Of a stretch of 64,000 bases of DNA, positions 18,612 through 27,509 are shown in pieces. Positions within the stretch are counted from its first letter, which is position 1. Each line of letters opens with the position of its first letter. The position numbers and the translations under genes are program-made. The notes beneath the pieces were generated by a model, which saw only the letters and a program-made list of their open reading frames with translations, was not told the DNA's origin and ran no database searches. The DNA is taken from contig NZ_JBOITN010000033.1 of NCBI RefSeq assembly GCF_050717545.1, positions 80,641 through 144,640 of the forward strand, read 5' to 3'. This stretch comes from Clostridium_AD sp050717545. Its GTDB lineage: Bacteria; Bacillota; Clostridia; Clostridiales; Clostridiaceae.

Positions 18612-19841
18612 ATGAAAGCAGAAATATTAGCAATAGGAACTGAAATATTGCTAGGTGACATAGTCAATACAAATACACAATATATTGCTAAAAGACTAGC
18701 AGATTTAGGAATATCAGTATATCATCAAAGTGTGGTAGGAGATAACCCACAGAGGCTACTTGAAGCATATAATTTGGCTTTTACCAGAGCTGATTTAGTT
18801 ATAACTACAGGGGGCCTTGGACCTACAAAAGATGATTTAACTAAGGAAGTAGCTTTTGAGTATTTTGGGAAAAAAAGTGTTGTTCATGAAGCTTCTCTAA
18901 AAATTATTGAAGATTATTTTAAAAGTTCGGATAGAGAAATGACTCAAAACAATAGAAAACAGGCATATTTTCCAATAGACGCCATAGTGTTACCTAATAA
19001 TAATGGTACGGCTCCAGGATGTATAATTGATGAAAATAGTAAGATAATAGCACTTTTACCTGGACCACCTTGGGAAATGAAACCTATGTTTGAGGAAGCA
19101 GTAGTTCCTTATCTTGAAAAGTTTACTAAGGGCGTATTAGTTTCAAAGGTGTTAAGAGTTATTGGCGTTGGAGAAAGTAGCGCAGAAACTATGATAGAAG
19201 ATATAATGGATAATCAAACTAATCCAACGGTTGCGCCATATGCTAAAGCTGGAGAAATGACCTTTAGAATTACTGCAAAAGCAAGTTCTTATGAAGAGGG
19301 TTTAAGGCTTATAAAACCTATGGAAGATGAAATGCGTAGTAGACTAGGTGATAACATTTATGGTGAAGGAAATGTAACATTAGAAGATGTAATAGGTGAG
19401 ATGCTAGTAAATAAAAATTTAACTATAGCAACGGCTGAATCCTGCACAGGAGGAATGGTAGCAGCGTCCATTATAAACTACCCTGGAATATCTTCTGCGT
19501 TTAAGGAAGGCGCTGTGACCTATAGTAATGAGGCTAAAATCAGTAGACTCGGGGTTAAAAAGGAAACCTTAGCTAAATACGGCGCAGTAAGTAGTGAAGT
19601 AGCAGCAGAAATGGCACAAGGAATAGCAAAAACGGCAGGTACAAGTATTGGAATTTCAACTACAGGAATTGCAGGTCCGGGTGGTGGTAGCACGGAAAAA
19701 CCAGTAGGACTTGTATATATAGGGTTATTTATGAATGGTGAAGTTAAAACTAAGAAACTTAAATTAGTAGGAAATAGACAGAAAGTGAGAGAAAGGGCAA
19801 CTATGCAGTTGTTAGATTGGCTACGACGGGAGCTATTATAG
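18612..19841 (+). CDS. cinA: CinA family protein (NMN deamidase / nucleotide pyrophosphatase-like)
   Basis: The 409-residue protein has both usual halves: an N-terminal MoaB/MoCF-like domain (EILAIGTEILLGDIVNTNTQ; TTGGLGPTKDDLT near 70-82; LLPGPPWEMKPM) and a C-terminal NMN-deamidase domain (ATAESCTGGMVAASI near 275-290; STTGIAGPGGGS). Family members recycle NMN to nicotinate mononucleotide in pyridine-nucleotide salvage, and some hydrolyse ADP-ribose. The naming as competence/damage-inducible is historical. AGGGGGAAA precedes the ATG. No recA follows, unlike in many Firmicutes. Confidence 0.94.
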   Translation: MKAEILAIGTEILLGDIVNTNTQYIAKRLADLGISVYHQSVVGDNPQRLLEAYNLAFTRADLVITTGGLGPTKDDLTKEVAFEYFGKKSVVHEASLKIIEDYFKSSDREMTQNNRKQAYFPIDAIVLPNNNGTAPGCIIDENSKIIALLPGPPWEMKPMFEEAVVPYLEKFTKGVLVSKVLRVIGVGESSAETMIEDIMDNQTNPTVAPYAKAGEMTFRITAKASSYEEGLRLIKPMEDEMRSRLGDNIYGEGNVTLEDVIGEMLVNKNLTIATAESCTGGMVAASIINYPGISSAFKEGAVTYSNEAKISRLGVKKETLAKYGAVSSEVAAEMAQGIAKTAGTSIGISTTGIAGPGGGSTEKPVGLVYIGLFMNGEVKTKKLKLVGNRQKVRERATMQLLDWLRRELL

Positions 19842-19897
19842 CTAGTTTCTAATCTAGTCACAATTTACTAGGTTTCTAACAAATGTGTTTAAACACA

Positions 19898-19978
19898 AGA
19901 AAAAAGTTATATTAAGTATAATGCATTAGTAGTTCTTAGCGAAGTGATTGCATTAATAGTAATATAACTTTTTCCCTT
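19898..19978. terminator. Nested-hairpin terminator, family copy A
   Basis: The outer arms AAAAAGTTATATTA and TAATATAACTTTTT enclose a second stem TAATGCA / TGCATTA with a further AT-rich loop. It lies between convergent cinA and ferritin genes. The same two-stem design recurs at 36.5 and 41.2 kb, and its outer core at 54.5 kb. Confidence 0.85.
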
Positions 19979-19980
19979 TT

Positions 19981-20490
19981 TTATTTAGTAACAGGTGGAA
20001 CAAAAACTTTTGTTGAGAGTTCATTATCTAGCATATAAATACTTGTAGGATCATCGTTGATTCTTCCAAGTTTTTTTATAAGTCCATTAAATGTACCTTC
20101 CTCTTCTACTTGCTCATCAATAAACCATTTAAGTAAACTTATAGTAGCATGTTCTCTTTCATCTGTAGCAATGTCAGTCAGATTATATATTTTACTAGTT
20201 ACGATTTTTTCGTGTTTGTATGCTACTTGAAAAACATCAAGAAGTGATTCATAATCATTTTGAGGCTCAGGCATTCCTTCAAGCATTATTCTTCCATTCA
20301 TTTCATTTACATAATTATAAAATTTCATAGCATGGAATTTTTCTTCTTCGGCTTGCACTTTAAAGAAATTAGCAAAACCATCAAAATCTTCAGCAGCGCA
20401 GTAAGCTGCCATAGCTAGATAAATGTGTGCAGAGTAAAATTCAAAGTTCATTTGTTTGTTTAGTTCATTGAACAATCTTTCGCTTATCAT
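19981..20490 (-). CDS. ftnA: Ferritin
   Basis: A 169-residue non-haem ferritin that oxidises Fe(II) and stores it as a mineral in a 24-subunit shell. The four-helix core shows the ferroxidase residues: Glu in NFEFYSAHIYLAM (about 15-27), EEEKFHAMKF (about 47-56), and Glu/Gln in the later helices (KHEKIVT, DEREHAT, DEQVEEEG). The start at 20490 has AGGAGGATT upstream; the frame extends ten codons further without a ribosome site. Expected under iron or peroxide control, but I could not see a clear Fur or PerR box. Confidence 0.94.
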   Translation of the reverse strand: MISERLFNELNKQMNFEFYSAHIYLAMAAYCAAEDFDGFANFFKVQAEEEKFHAMKFYNYVNEMNGRIMLEGMPEPQNDYESLLDVFQVAYKHEKIVTSKIYNLTDIATDEREHATISLLKWFIDEQVEEEGTFNGLIKKLGRINDDPTSIYMLDNELSTKVFVPPVTK

Positions 20491-20657
20491 AATAATCCTC
20501 CTAGTGTTTTCCTTGGGCATAAAAAATTATACCCTTAGAAATGTAAATTTTAAATAGTGAATATAGTCATTTGAATATTAATAATTGTTTTTAACTAATC
20601 ATAAATATTAGTTAATACTTGTATTATACACTAAATATAGAATTTGTAGACAATATA

Positions 20658-21851
20658 TTAAGGTAATAATTTTTCTAAGTTTACAATACCACTACCTTGC
20701 ATATATTTGGGTGAATTTATTAAGCTTGAAGATACCTTTAGTAGTGCTAATGTATCCTTGAAACATAAATTTTTATCGTTCTCATATAGGAGAGCACATA
20801 TACCACTTATAAAAGCAGTTGAGCATGACGTTCCTGTGTAGGTAGTGTAAAGATTAGTTATGCAAGGAGGATAAAGCTTAACACCATTTTTTTGGGAAAT
20901 GAATTGTGTATCTGAAATTAAAGAACAAATATCAACACAGGCAGCAATTAAATTTGGTTTATCAAGTTTTTGAAAAGGACCACAGGAAGAATATTCATAG
21001 ATTACGGGGGATTCTATGCTATTGTAACCACCTACAGTTATACAATTTCTAAGAGTTGCAATGCCTCTTACAGAACTTTTAACGTTTTTATTGCTTCCAC
21101 TAGGAACAATTATAACTAGTCCCTTTAATATTGCAATATCAAAAAGTTTTGAAAAGAGTTTAAGCACAAACTCATTAGTTTCTAAAGTTTCAAAAGGTAG
21201 ACAAATAATTTTAATATTAAATTCATCACTTTCATTAATTATAGTTTCAAGTGAAAATAAAATATCAGATATGAAACCCTTACCTAATTTATTAAAGGCT
21301 TTGATCATATATATATGGCTATCTTTTGCCACCCCTTTGTACATACCTTTTGACCCATAACCACTTCCACAAATTAATCCACTCATGAAGGTGCCGTGAC
21401 CATTATCATCATAAGGGTAGTTTAAATTGTTAATTAAATCAACAAATTTTTTAATCTTATTACTAGGATTTAATAAGTCGCAATGTGGATAAACACCACT
21501 ATCAATTATTCCAATGCCTATGCCCTTTCCGGTAAGGCTATAATTACTCTGAAAGGATACATTATTAGATGCCAAGATACTATTACCACATAAATGTGCA
21601 TATGAATCAAAAGTTATATATGATATTTGTGGATATTCCAGTAATCTATTAATAACACTTGTAGTTAGAATAGCACAAATACAATTTACAGAGGGTATGT
21701 GGCGTAGAATCTCACATTTTAAAGACTTTATTTTGTTAATAGTTTTAGTTTCAAGGGATTTTAAGTGGATTATTACTCTATAATTTTCATATAAGTTATT
21801 AAGCAAAGCGTGCCTTAATAATGGATCTAACTTATTTTTGAAGGAAAACAT
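20658..21851 (-). CDS. Subtilisin-like serine protease (S8 family), probably intracellular
   Basis: A 397-residue peptidase with an intact catalytic triad: Asp117 in IGIIDSGVYP, His152 in NGHGTFMSG and Ser342 in YTGTSCSTAF. The probable oxyanion Asn254 is in PSGSNKN. The first 90 residues resemble an I9-type propeptide (RVIIHLKS, ITFDSYAH), but there is no signal peptide, so it should act inside the cell or spore. GGAGG lies eight bases upstream of the ATG. In clostridia such proteins are often sporulation-linked; that role is inferred from the family. It is separated from the next minus-strand gene by about 75 bases. Confidence 0.9.
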   Translation of the reverse strand: MFSFKNKLDPLLRHALLNNLYENYRVIIHLKSLETKTINKIKSLKCEILRHIPSVNCICAILTTSVINRLLEYPQISYITFDSYAHLCGNSILASNNVSFQSNYSLTGKGIGIGIIDSGVYPHCDLLNPSNKIKKFVDLINNLNYPYDDNGHGTFMSGLICGSGYGSKGMYKGVAKDSHIYMIKAFNKLGKGFISDILFSLETIINESDEFNIKIICLPFETLETNEFVLKLFSKLFDIAILKGLVIIVPSGSNKNVKSSVRGIATLRNCITVGGYNSIESPVIYEYSSCGPFQKLDKPNLIAACVDICSLISDTQFISQKNGVKLYPPCITNLYTTYTGTSCSTAFISGICALLYENDKNLCFKDTLALLKVSSSLINSPKYMQGSGIVNLEKLLP

Positions 21852-21927
21852 GTAAACCTCCTAATGTATTGTTACATTATTATAGTATATGCAAATTTTC
21901 AAAATTTGTTAACAAAAAGAGAGAATA

Positions 21928-22362
21928 TTAACATTCCCATTTAAATATTATTATACCTACAATCATTACACCAAGACCTATAAACTTAGACAAGGCAAAC
22001 TTAATCTGAGGGGAATCAAACATTCCAAAGCTATCAATTATTCCAGCAGCTAGTAGCTGAGCAACTAATATAATTGCAATTGAACATGTTGGTCCCATAC
22101 TTGATATACCCATCATAACAGTAAATATAATAATAGCGCCTAATGCGCCTCCTAGTAAATATAATTTATTCACTTCTTTTATAGCTTTAAAATCACCATT
22201 ACCAGCTATAAAAAGTATTATTAAGGTTACAATGAGTCCAGTGCCTTGAACAAATACGTTAGTCTCCCATAGTCCAATTTTTTCACTTGCCCTTGTATTA
22301 AAAACACCTTGCATACTCATACTTATACCTGCAATTATAGAAAATATTACTCCCAACACCAT
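21928..22362 (-). CDS. YdcZ/DUF606 family membrane transporter
   Basis: A small inner-membrane protein of 144 residues with five hydrophobic segments and the family signature near the N-terminus (GISMSMQGVFNTRASEKIG, about 12-30). DUF606 belongs to the drug/metabolite transporter superfamily; substrates are mostly unknown. The start at 22362 has AAGGAG four bases upstream, slightly close but better than the 15-codon longer option, whose extra residues break the family pattern. It lies just downstream of the dUTPase-like gene on the same strand and may be cotranscribed. Confidence 0.85.
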   Translation of the reverse strand: MVLGVIFSIIAGISMSMQGVFNTRASEKIGLWETNVFVQGTGLIVTLIILFIAGNGDFKAIKEVNKLYLLGGALGAIIIFTVMMGISSMGPTCSIAIILVAQLLAAGIIDSFGMFDSPQIKFALSKFIGLGVMIVGIIIFKWEC

Positions 22363-22447
22363 CACACTCCTTAAGGGTAGTTTACCCAGAATGCAACTTA
22401 ATATCAAAAAATATAATTGATATCATTTAAAGAAGTTTTTGTAAGAG

Positions 22448-22933
22448 TTAGTATCCGTTATCCTGTCTTTCATGATTGATTTTATTTTTATAGAAGTAGG
22501 CATTTTCAATGTTTTCCTGGGAAAATCCTAAATTTTTACCTAAATTTAAAAAGTTGTGAAATATATTTAAATAATTATCAATAGAAGAGTTAGTAGCGAA
22601 ATTTGCTATATTAATATATAAATTCAAGAACTGACTTGATAATTCGCAGGAAATATATTTAGGGTTTAAAGTAATATCCTGATATTCTTTTTCAAGGCCT
22701 AAGCTTAAAATAAAGTGAAGACAATCAACATACTCTTCAAGGATTACATCATTACTTGAAGGTTTTTTTATGCTCCAAAATTTAAAGCAACGTGTTTCGT
22801 TTGCTAGTTCACCGAGTTCCACTTGGAGAGATAATATTTTTTTTTCTAATAATGGAACGCCTTTAAGGTTGTGTTCTGATTGAATTCTATTGTCTAAAGT
22901 GTTTTGCATGTCAAATAACTTATGTAAATCCAT
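22448..22933 (-). CDS. dUTPase-like all-alpha NTP pyrophosphatase (dUTPase_2 family)
   Basis: A 161-residue helical protein of the dimeric dUTPase/MazG-like group, which hydrolyses dUTP or related nucleotides to the monophosphate. The family pattern is clear: KLFDMQNTLDNRI near the start, the metal motif EKKILSLQVELGELANETRCFKFW (about 30-53, Glu-x-x-Glu) and EEYVDCLHFILSLGLE (about 66-81, Glu-x-x-Asp). The start at 22933 lies inside the end of the upstream 2H gene, with GGTGG upstream, so translation is probably coupled. Its place next to two 2H-phosphoesterase genes suggests a nucleotide-handling unit. Confidence 0.86.
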   Translation of the reverse strand: MDLHKLFDMQNTLDNRIQSEHNLKGVPLLEKKILSLQVELGELANETRCFKFWSIKKPSSNDVILEEYVDCLHFILSLGLEKEYQDITLNPKYISCELSSQFLNLYINIANFATNSSIDNYLNIFHNFLNLGKNLGFSQENIENAYFYKNKINHERQDNGY

Positions 22934-23471
22934 ATTTTTTAACCACCATTTCATTATTATTATTTATTGGTTTCCAAAGTTCTATAACATCAATAGTAAT
23001 AGTTCTCGAAAACTTTTCATCTTTAGCTAAATTACAGGCTGTTACATATTCAGTAGTGGACCACTCTCTATCTGCGAAAGTAGTGCTAGCTAGAGAAATA
23101 TGTAAATTCCAATTTTCAATATTATCTCTAACATTAAAACCTTGCGCACTTAAAATAGAATTTAGGCTTTTAGATAGTTCATAAATTGTACCTTGATTTT
23201 TAATGTTTAAATTTACAGATTTATAAGGAGGATCAAAACATACTACCCCATCTAATTTAACTTCAAATTTAGTATAATCTTTAAGAATGTTTTTTAAACA
23301 AATATCTAAATCTGGAATATTAGGATTAGTTATTACTTCTAAAGTTATATGAAGTTTAGGCAAATCTTTATCAGAACTAAATAGGTTATATTTTTTACAT
23401 AGTGATTTTTGCAATGATTCTATATATCCATAAGATATTTTATCAAATAGACCAACTAAATAATAAATCAT
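22920..23471 (-). CDS. 2H phosphoesterase superfamily protein (2'-5' RNA ligase-like)
   Basis: A 183-residue protein with both halves of the 2H signature: KLHITL (about 43-48) and NLHISL (about 124-129). These two His-x-Thr/Ser motifs form the active site that opens 2',3'-cyclic phosphates or 2'-5' bonds in RNA and small nucleotides. GGAGG lies eight bases before the ATG. It is followed with a 14-base overlap by the dUTPase-like gene and preceded 27 bases upstream by a paralogue that has lost both motifs. The true substrate cannot be read from sequence. Confidence 0.8.
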   Translation of the reverse strand: MIYYLVGLFDKISYGYIESLQKSLCKKYNLFSSDKDLPKLHITLEVITNPNIPDLDICLKNILKDYTKFEVKLDGVVCFDPPYKSVNLNIKNQGTIYELSKSLNSILSAQGFNVRDNIENWNLHISLASTTFADREWSTTEYVTACNLAKDEKFSRTITIDVIELWKPINNNNEMVVKKYGFT

Positions 23472-23498
23472 TTTAATCCTCCATCAAATCTGTATTTT

Positions 23499-24047
23499 TT
23501 AGTATTCTCTTAGTTCATAAGTTTTAACTAATATTTCTTTTTTATTACTAACTTGTTTCCAGAGTTCAAGTCTTGAAACCTTTGCAAATTTAAAAAAATC
23601 ATCTTTATCTAAGGTATCATCAATAGAAATTGCACTTCCATTACACAATTTTTTAATTGTGTGATTAGAATTTGCAATTAGAATACGTAGGTCAATGTTA
23701 TTATCATCATTTCTAACATTAAAACTATGTAAGTCTAAAGTGTCTGTAATGTTTTTTGCTAAACGGAAAATATATCCTTTATCATAAACATTAAGATTAA
23801 CTTGACTGAAATTTCCACTTAAACCGATGCTATTATTTATTCCAATTTTAAATCTTTTATAAGGAGCTAAGATTTTAGAAACGACAGCATCTAATTTTTC
23901 TATGTCAGGATTTGTTATAACACTTATTGGTATATAAAGATTAGGGGAGCTCTTATATAGCTTATATTTTCTACAAACATCTTTTTGAATACTTTGAATT
24001 GTAGAATTAGATAGATCATCAAATAGCGCAACTAAAAAATATTTCAT
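23499..24047 (-). CDS. Degenerate 2H-phosphoesterase-like protein, probably inactive
   Basis: A 182-residue paralogue of the gene that follows it. The N-termini align closely (MKYFLVALFDDLSNSTIQSIQKDVCRKYKLY against MIYYLVGLFDKISYGYIESLQKSLCKKYNLF in the partner), as do the middles (VITNPDIEKLD and VITNPNIPDLD) and the ends (LELWKQVSNKKEILVKTY). Both catalytic His positions are gone: the partner's LHITL is YIPISV here, and LHISLA is LRILIA. It should keep the fold without catalysis, perhaps as a regulatory or ligand-binding subunit. The start at 24047 follows GGAGG. Confidence 0.78.
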   Translation of the reverse strand: MKYFLVALFDDLSNSTIQSIQKDVCRKYKLYKSSPNLYIPISVITNPDIEKLDAVVSKILAPYKRFKIGINNSIGLSGNFSQVNLNVYDKGYIFRLAKNITDTLDLHSFNVRNDDNNIDLRILIANSNHTIKKLCNGSAISIDDTLDKDDFFKFAKVSRLELWKQVSNKKEILVKTYELREY

Positions 24048-24274
24048 TTTCTTCCTCCAAGCGAAGTTAATAACCAAAATTAATTAACATTATTTTGATT
24101 GAATTACATCTGTTATTATAACATAATTTTTGAAATTTGTATTTTCTGTGTAAATTTATGTATTCAAGTTTATTGAAAAATAAATATAGTTAATTAAAAT
24201 ATTTTTATATTATTTGTATAAATGTTTTTAATTATGCTAATGATATTAATGTAAATGAAAGGGAGGTCTTTTTT

Positions 24275-24433
24275 ATGAATCATAATGATAGTATAGGGTG
24301 CACTGTAACTGAATGTAAAAATCATTGTAAAGATGATAATTTTTGTACTTTAAACAAAATAGAAGTTATAAAACATGAAAGTGTTGCTAAAACACCAGAA
24401 TGTACAGATTGTGCAAGTTTTAAAACAATATAA
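24275..24433 (+). CDS. DUF1540 cysteine-rich small protein
   Basis: A 52-residue peptide too short for many gene finders. It begins MNHNDSIGCTVTECKNHCKD and has six Cys in the DUF1540 spacing: C-x4-C-x3-C-x5-C in the first half and C-x2-C in the ending TPECTDCASF. Proteins of this family are common in spore-forming clostridia and probably bind metal. GGGAGG lies seven to eight bases upstream of the ATG, and a 22-bp perfect hairpin terminates the gene. The family assignment comes from the Cys pattern; the role is unknown. Confidence 0.85.
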   Translation: MNHNDSIGCTVTECKNHCKDDNFCTLNKIEVIKHESVAKTPECTDCASFKTI

Positions 24434-24439
24434 GAATAT

Positions 24440-24493
24440 GATATAACTACAAAAATCACCCGTAGAAATATGGGTGATTTTTGTAGTTATATC
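24440..24493. terminator. 22-bp perfect hairpin, bidirectional terminator
   Basis: The arms meet at AAAAATCACCC and GGGTGATTTTT around a 10-base loop, and the pairing continues without a mismatch through GATATAACTAC. A/T tracts within the arms allow termination in both directions. Confidence 0.88.
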
Positions 24494-24655
24494 AAACTTT
24501 TAATATATAATGTAATGAATTTTTTTAAAATAAAATAATATACTTTGAGAATTTTAAAAAAAATGTCAGAAAACTGCATAGGTATGGTATAATCTAATTG
24601 TATGTATAAAATTAAAAATACTTAATATATAATGTATAGTGAGGATGATACAGAT

Positions 24656-25912
24656 ATGGATAAATTAATAATTAACGGGGGCCGACGTATTAGTGGCCAA
24701 GTGGAAATAAGTGGTGCGAAAAATGCAGCAGTAGCAATTCTACCAATAGCTGTGATTGCAAGTAAGGGTAAATGTAACATTGAGAACATTCCTAATATAG
24801 AAGATGTAAATTGTATTGAAAGAATATTAGAGAATTTAGGCTGCACAATTAAAAGAGAAAAAAATTCAGTTTCTATAGATAGTACAGAGATAAATAGTAT
24901 AGATGCAAACACAGAAGATGTAAGAAAAATGAGAGCATCTTATTATTTAATTGGAGCACTTTTAGCTAGGTTTAAAAAGGCTAGAGTGGCACTTCCAGGA
25001 GGATGTCCAATAGGAGCTAGACCAATTGACCAACATATAAAAGGGTTCGAGGCACTTGGGGCAACAGTGACTATCGAGAATGGATCAGTAAATGTTCAGG
25101 CTGATAGGCTAATTGGTACTAGTATTTATTTTGATGTTGTTAGTGTAGGAGCAACTATAAATGTAATGACTGCGGCTACCCTAGCCGAAGGCACAACTAT
25201 CTTAGAAAATTCTGCAAAAGAGCCGCATGTTGTTGATGTGGCTAACTTCTTAAATTCCATGGGAGCTAATGTTAAAGGTGCAGGTACAGATGTTATAAGA
25301 ATTATAGGTGTAAAAGAATTAACAGGATGTACCTATAGTGTAATTCCTGATCAAATTGAGGCGGGTACATTTATGATAGCGGCCGCTGCTTGTGGTGGAG
25401 AAATAACTATAAATAATGTTATTCCAAAACATCTTGAATCAATTTCTGCAAAACTTATGGAAATGGGAGCAGAGGTTATCGAAGGTGGAGACAGTATTAC
25501 TGTTAGATCAGAAGGAAGACTAAAGGCTGTAAACATTAAGACTTTGCCTTATCCAGGATTTCCAACGGATGTTCAACAACCAATGAATACATTGTTATCT
25601 GTGTCAGAGGGTAGGAGCATAATTAATGAAAGTATTTGGGAATCAAGATTTAAACATGTTGATGAACTAATAAAAATGGGTGCGAGCATCAAGGTAGAAG
25701 GAAGTATTGCTACAGTTGATGGTGTGCACAACCTTACAGGAAAAGTAGTTGTGGCATCAGATCTTAGGGCAGGTGCGGCTTTAGTTATAGCAGGCCTTAT
25801 AGCAGAAGGTACTACGGAAATTTTAGGAATAGAACATATTGATAGAGGATATCCAAACATTGAAGAAAAATTTAGAAGCATTGGTGCAGACATAAGAAGA
25901 GCGAAAGTATAA
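24656..25912 (+). CDS. murA: UDP-N-acetylglucosamine 1-carboxyvinyltransferase
   Basis: Adds enolpyruvate from PEP to UDP-GlcNAc, the first committed step of peptidoglycan synthesis; the target of fosfomycin. The 418 residues have the normal length. Lys22 (EISGAKNAAV) and the active-site Cys117 (LPGGCPIGARPID) are present, so the enzyme should be fosfomycin-sensitive in principle. The C-terminal half has DLRAGAALVIAGL and HIDRGYPNIEEK. The ATG at 24656 follows GAGGATG; an ATG eight codons earlier lacks a ribosome site. Firmicutes often carry two copies (murA and murZ); which this is cannot be decided here. Confidence 0.95.
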   Translation: MDKLIINGGRRISGQVEISGAKNAAVAILPIAVIASKGKCNIENIPNIEDVNCIERILENLGCTIKREKNSVSIDSTEINSIDANTEDVRKMRASYYLIGALLARFKKARVALPGGCPIGARPIDQHIKGFEALGATVTIENGSVNVQADRLIGTSIYFDVVSVGATINVMTAATLAEGTTILENSAKEPHVVDVANFLNSMGANVKGAGTDVIRIIGVKELTGCTYSVIPDQIEAGTFMIAAAACGGEITINNVIPKHLESISAKLMEMGAEVIEGGDSITVRSEGRLKAVNIKTLPYPGFPTDVQQPMNTLLSVSEGRSIINESIWESRFKHVDELIKMGASIKVEGSIATVDGVHNLTGKVVVASDLRAGAALVIAGLIAEGTTEILGIEHIDRGYPNIEEKFRSIGADIRRAKV

Positions 25913-25937
25913 GAATTTAAAATTAAAGGAGACAATT

Positions 25938-26723
25938 ATGATTTTTTGTCCATTATATAGTGGAAGTAGTGGGAATAGCATATTTGTAGCGTCGCAAAAC
26001 ACAAAAATTTTGGTGGATGTGGGTATGACAGGTAAAAGTATTGAGAGTGCCCTTAAACATATAAATCAAGATCCTAATGATATTGATGGTATATTCATTA
26101 CTCATGAACATTCTGACCATATTAAGGGTGCAGGAATCATTTCTAGAAGGTATGATATACCAATTTACGCAAATGAAAATACTTGGGATGCTATGAAGAC
26201 TAAGCTAGGGAATATAAAAGAAAACAATATAAAAATTATTAGTAATAGTTATGTAGATATAATGGACATGCATATAATGAATTACAATATATCACATGAT
26301 GCAGCAGCGCCTATAGGATATTCAATTTATAGTGGAAACAAGAAAGCATGTATAGCTACGGATTTGGGTTATTTTTCAACTGAAGTGAAAAATATCATAA
26401 AAGATGCGGATGTAATTTTACTTGAGAGCAATCATGATGTAGAAATGGTAAAGTTCGGACCTTATCCTTATCCTTTAAAAAGAAGAATTCTAAGTGATGT
26501 TGGACATTTGTCTAATGAGGCATGTGGGCAAGCTATTGTAGAAATAATGAATGATAAACAAAAACAGATCATTTTAGGACATTTGAGTAAAACTAATAAT
26601 TATCCGGATTTAGCATATCAAACTGTGTTTAATATACTTAAGGAGAATCATATTGAAATAGGAAAGGATATTTCTTTAAAATTAGCTAAAAGAGATATGC
26701 CGAGTGAGGTAGTTAATTTTTAA
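25938..26723 (+). CDS. walJ: MBL-fold metallohydrolase of the WalJ (YycJ) family
   Basis: A 261-residue metallo-beta-lactamase-fold protein. The metal-binding motif ITHEHSDHIKG (about 54-64), YNISHDAAAPIGYS and the later Asp/His (CIATDLG, ESNHD, GHLS) are in place. The start MIFCPLYSGSSGNSIFVAS is characteristic of YycJ/WalJ. In Bacilli the gene sits with walRK and is linked to cell-wall and division control or DNA repair; here it follows murA by 25 bases and precedes rlmH by about 4 kb, without walRK. AAAGGAG precedes the ATG. Confidence 0.88.
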   Translation: MIFCPLYSGSSGNSIFVASQNTKILVDVGMTGKSIESALKHINQDPNDIDGIFITHEHSDHIKGAGIISRRYDIPIYANENTWDAMKTKLGNIKENNIKIISNSYVDIMDMHIMNYNISHDAAAPIGYSIYSGNKKACIATDLGYFSTEVKNIIKDADVILLESNHDVEMVKFGPYPYPLKRRILSDVGHLSNEACGQAIVEIMNDKQKQIILGHLSKTNNYPDLAYQTVFNILKENHIEIGKDISLKLAKRDMPSEVVNF

Positions 26724-26757
26724 GAATGTTTCACAATGGAGTCCTTCTGAAGTCGTT

Positions 26758-26793
26758 ATTAAGCTACTTTAGTAGATTAAGCTACTTTAGTGG
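26758..26793 (+). repeat. Tandem 18-bp repeat with internal dyad
   Basis: Two adjacent 18-base units (26758-26775 and 26776-26793) that differ only at one base near the end (TAG against TGG). The first contains the palindrome CTACTTTAGTAG (stem of five, loop TT), and the same dyad is found at about 6267-6278 upstream of the SOS-box gene. It lies 23-58 bases before the start of the GerMN lipoprotein and could be an operator or an RNA hairpin. Confidence 0.6.
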
Positions 26794-26815
26794 CTACTTA
26801 AAGGAGAGGTCAAAT

Positions 26816-27382
26816 ATGAAAAAAGCAATCAAAATATTATTATGCTCATTGCTAGTTGTTTCAACAGTGGCTTTCTCTGGGTGTGAGAAAAAGGATACGA
26901 AAAGCGTTACAAATAAGGAAAAGCTTGAGAATCTAAAACTTCCCTTAGAAAAAAATGATATTATACAATTGAATATTTATTTTGATGCGACTAAAGATGA
27001 TGACTCTGCAGTGGAAGTGGTTAAAGATGAAAGAATTATTAATAAAGAAGAGCTTATTGGGGAAACTATTATGCAAGAACTTATAAAGGGACCTACTGTA
27101 AAAAGTGAACTAAAACCAATACTCCCTAAAGAAACTAGGTTACTTAGTTTTTCTATTAAAGACAAGATTGCTTATGTTAATTTAAGTGTTGAAGCTAAAA
27201 TAAAAATGTCAAAGAAAAAAGAGGAAGCTTCCCTTGAATGTATAGTGGCATCACTAACTCAATTACCATCAGTAGAAAAAGTGAAAATCACAATTGGGAA
27301 TAAAAGCATTGAGACTTTGGGTGGAAACGTTAATATATCAAAACCATTTAGTAAGGGTGAACTAATTCCAATGGAAAAATAG
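26816..27382 (+). CDS. GerMN-domain lipoprotein
   Basis: An exported lipoprotein of 188 residues. The signal peptide ends in a lipobox, VAFSGC, with the modified Cys at about residue 22. The mature part contains one GerMN domain: QLNIYFDATKDDDSAVEVVKDERII, then LIGETIMQELIKGP and LLSFSIKDKIAYVNLS, the usual strand order. GerM-type proteins act in spore germination and cell-wall remodelling. The start at 26816 follows AAGGAGAGG; the open frame extends 30 codons upstream without sense. It is downstream of murA-walJ and may be in the same unit. Confidence 0.88.
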   Translation: MKKAIKILLCSLLVVSTVAFSGCEKKDTKSVTNKEKLENLKLPLEKNDIIQLNIYFDATKDDDSAVEVVKDERIINKEELIGETIMQELIKGPTVKSELKPILPKETRLLSFSIKDKIAYVNLSVEAKIKMSKKKEEASLECIVASLTQLPSVEKVKITIGNKSIETLGGNVNISKPFSKGELIPMEK

Positions 27383-27509
27383 AATCAATTATAAGAGTAC
27401 TAAAAATGAATCTTGATTAAGAATATTAAGCGTAAATGTTGAAAATTAGAGAAATATTTATTATAATAATCAAATAAAACAAAATATTAACATATAAAGG
27501 AGAATAGAT

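Noticed and set aside
20658..21851. Pairing of the subtilase with the chagasin-like protein as protease and inhibitor
   Set aside because: Chagasins block papain-like cysteine proteases, not serine proteases, and the genes are 11 kb apart.
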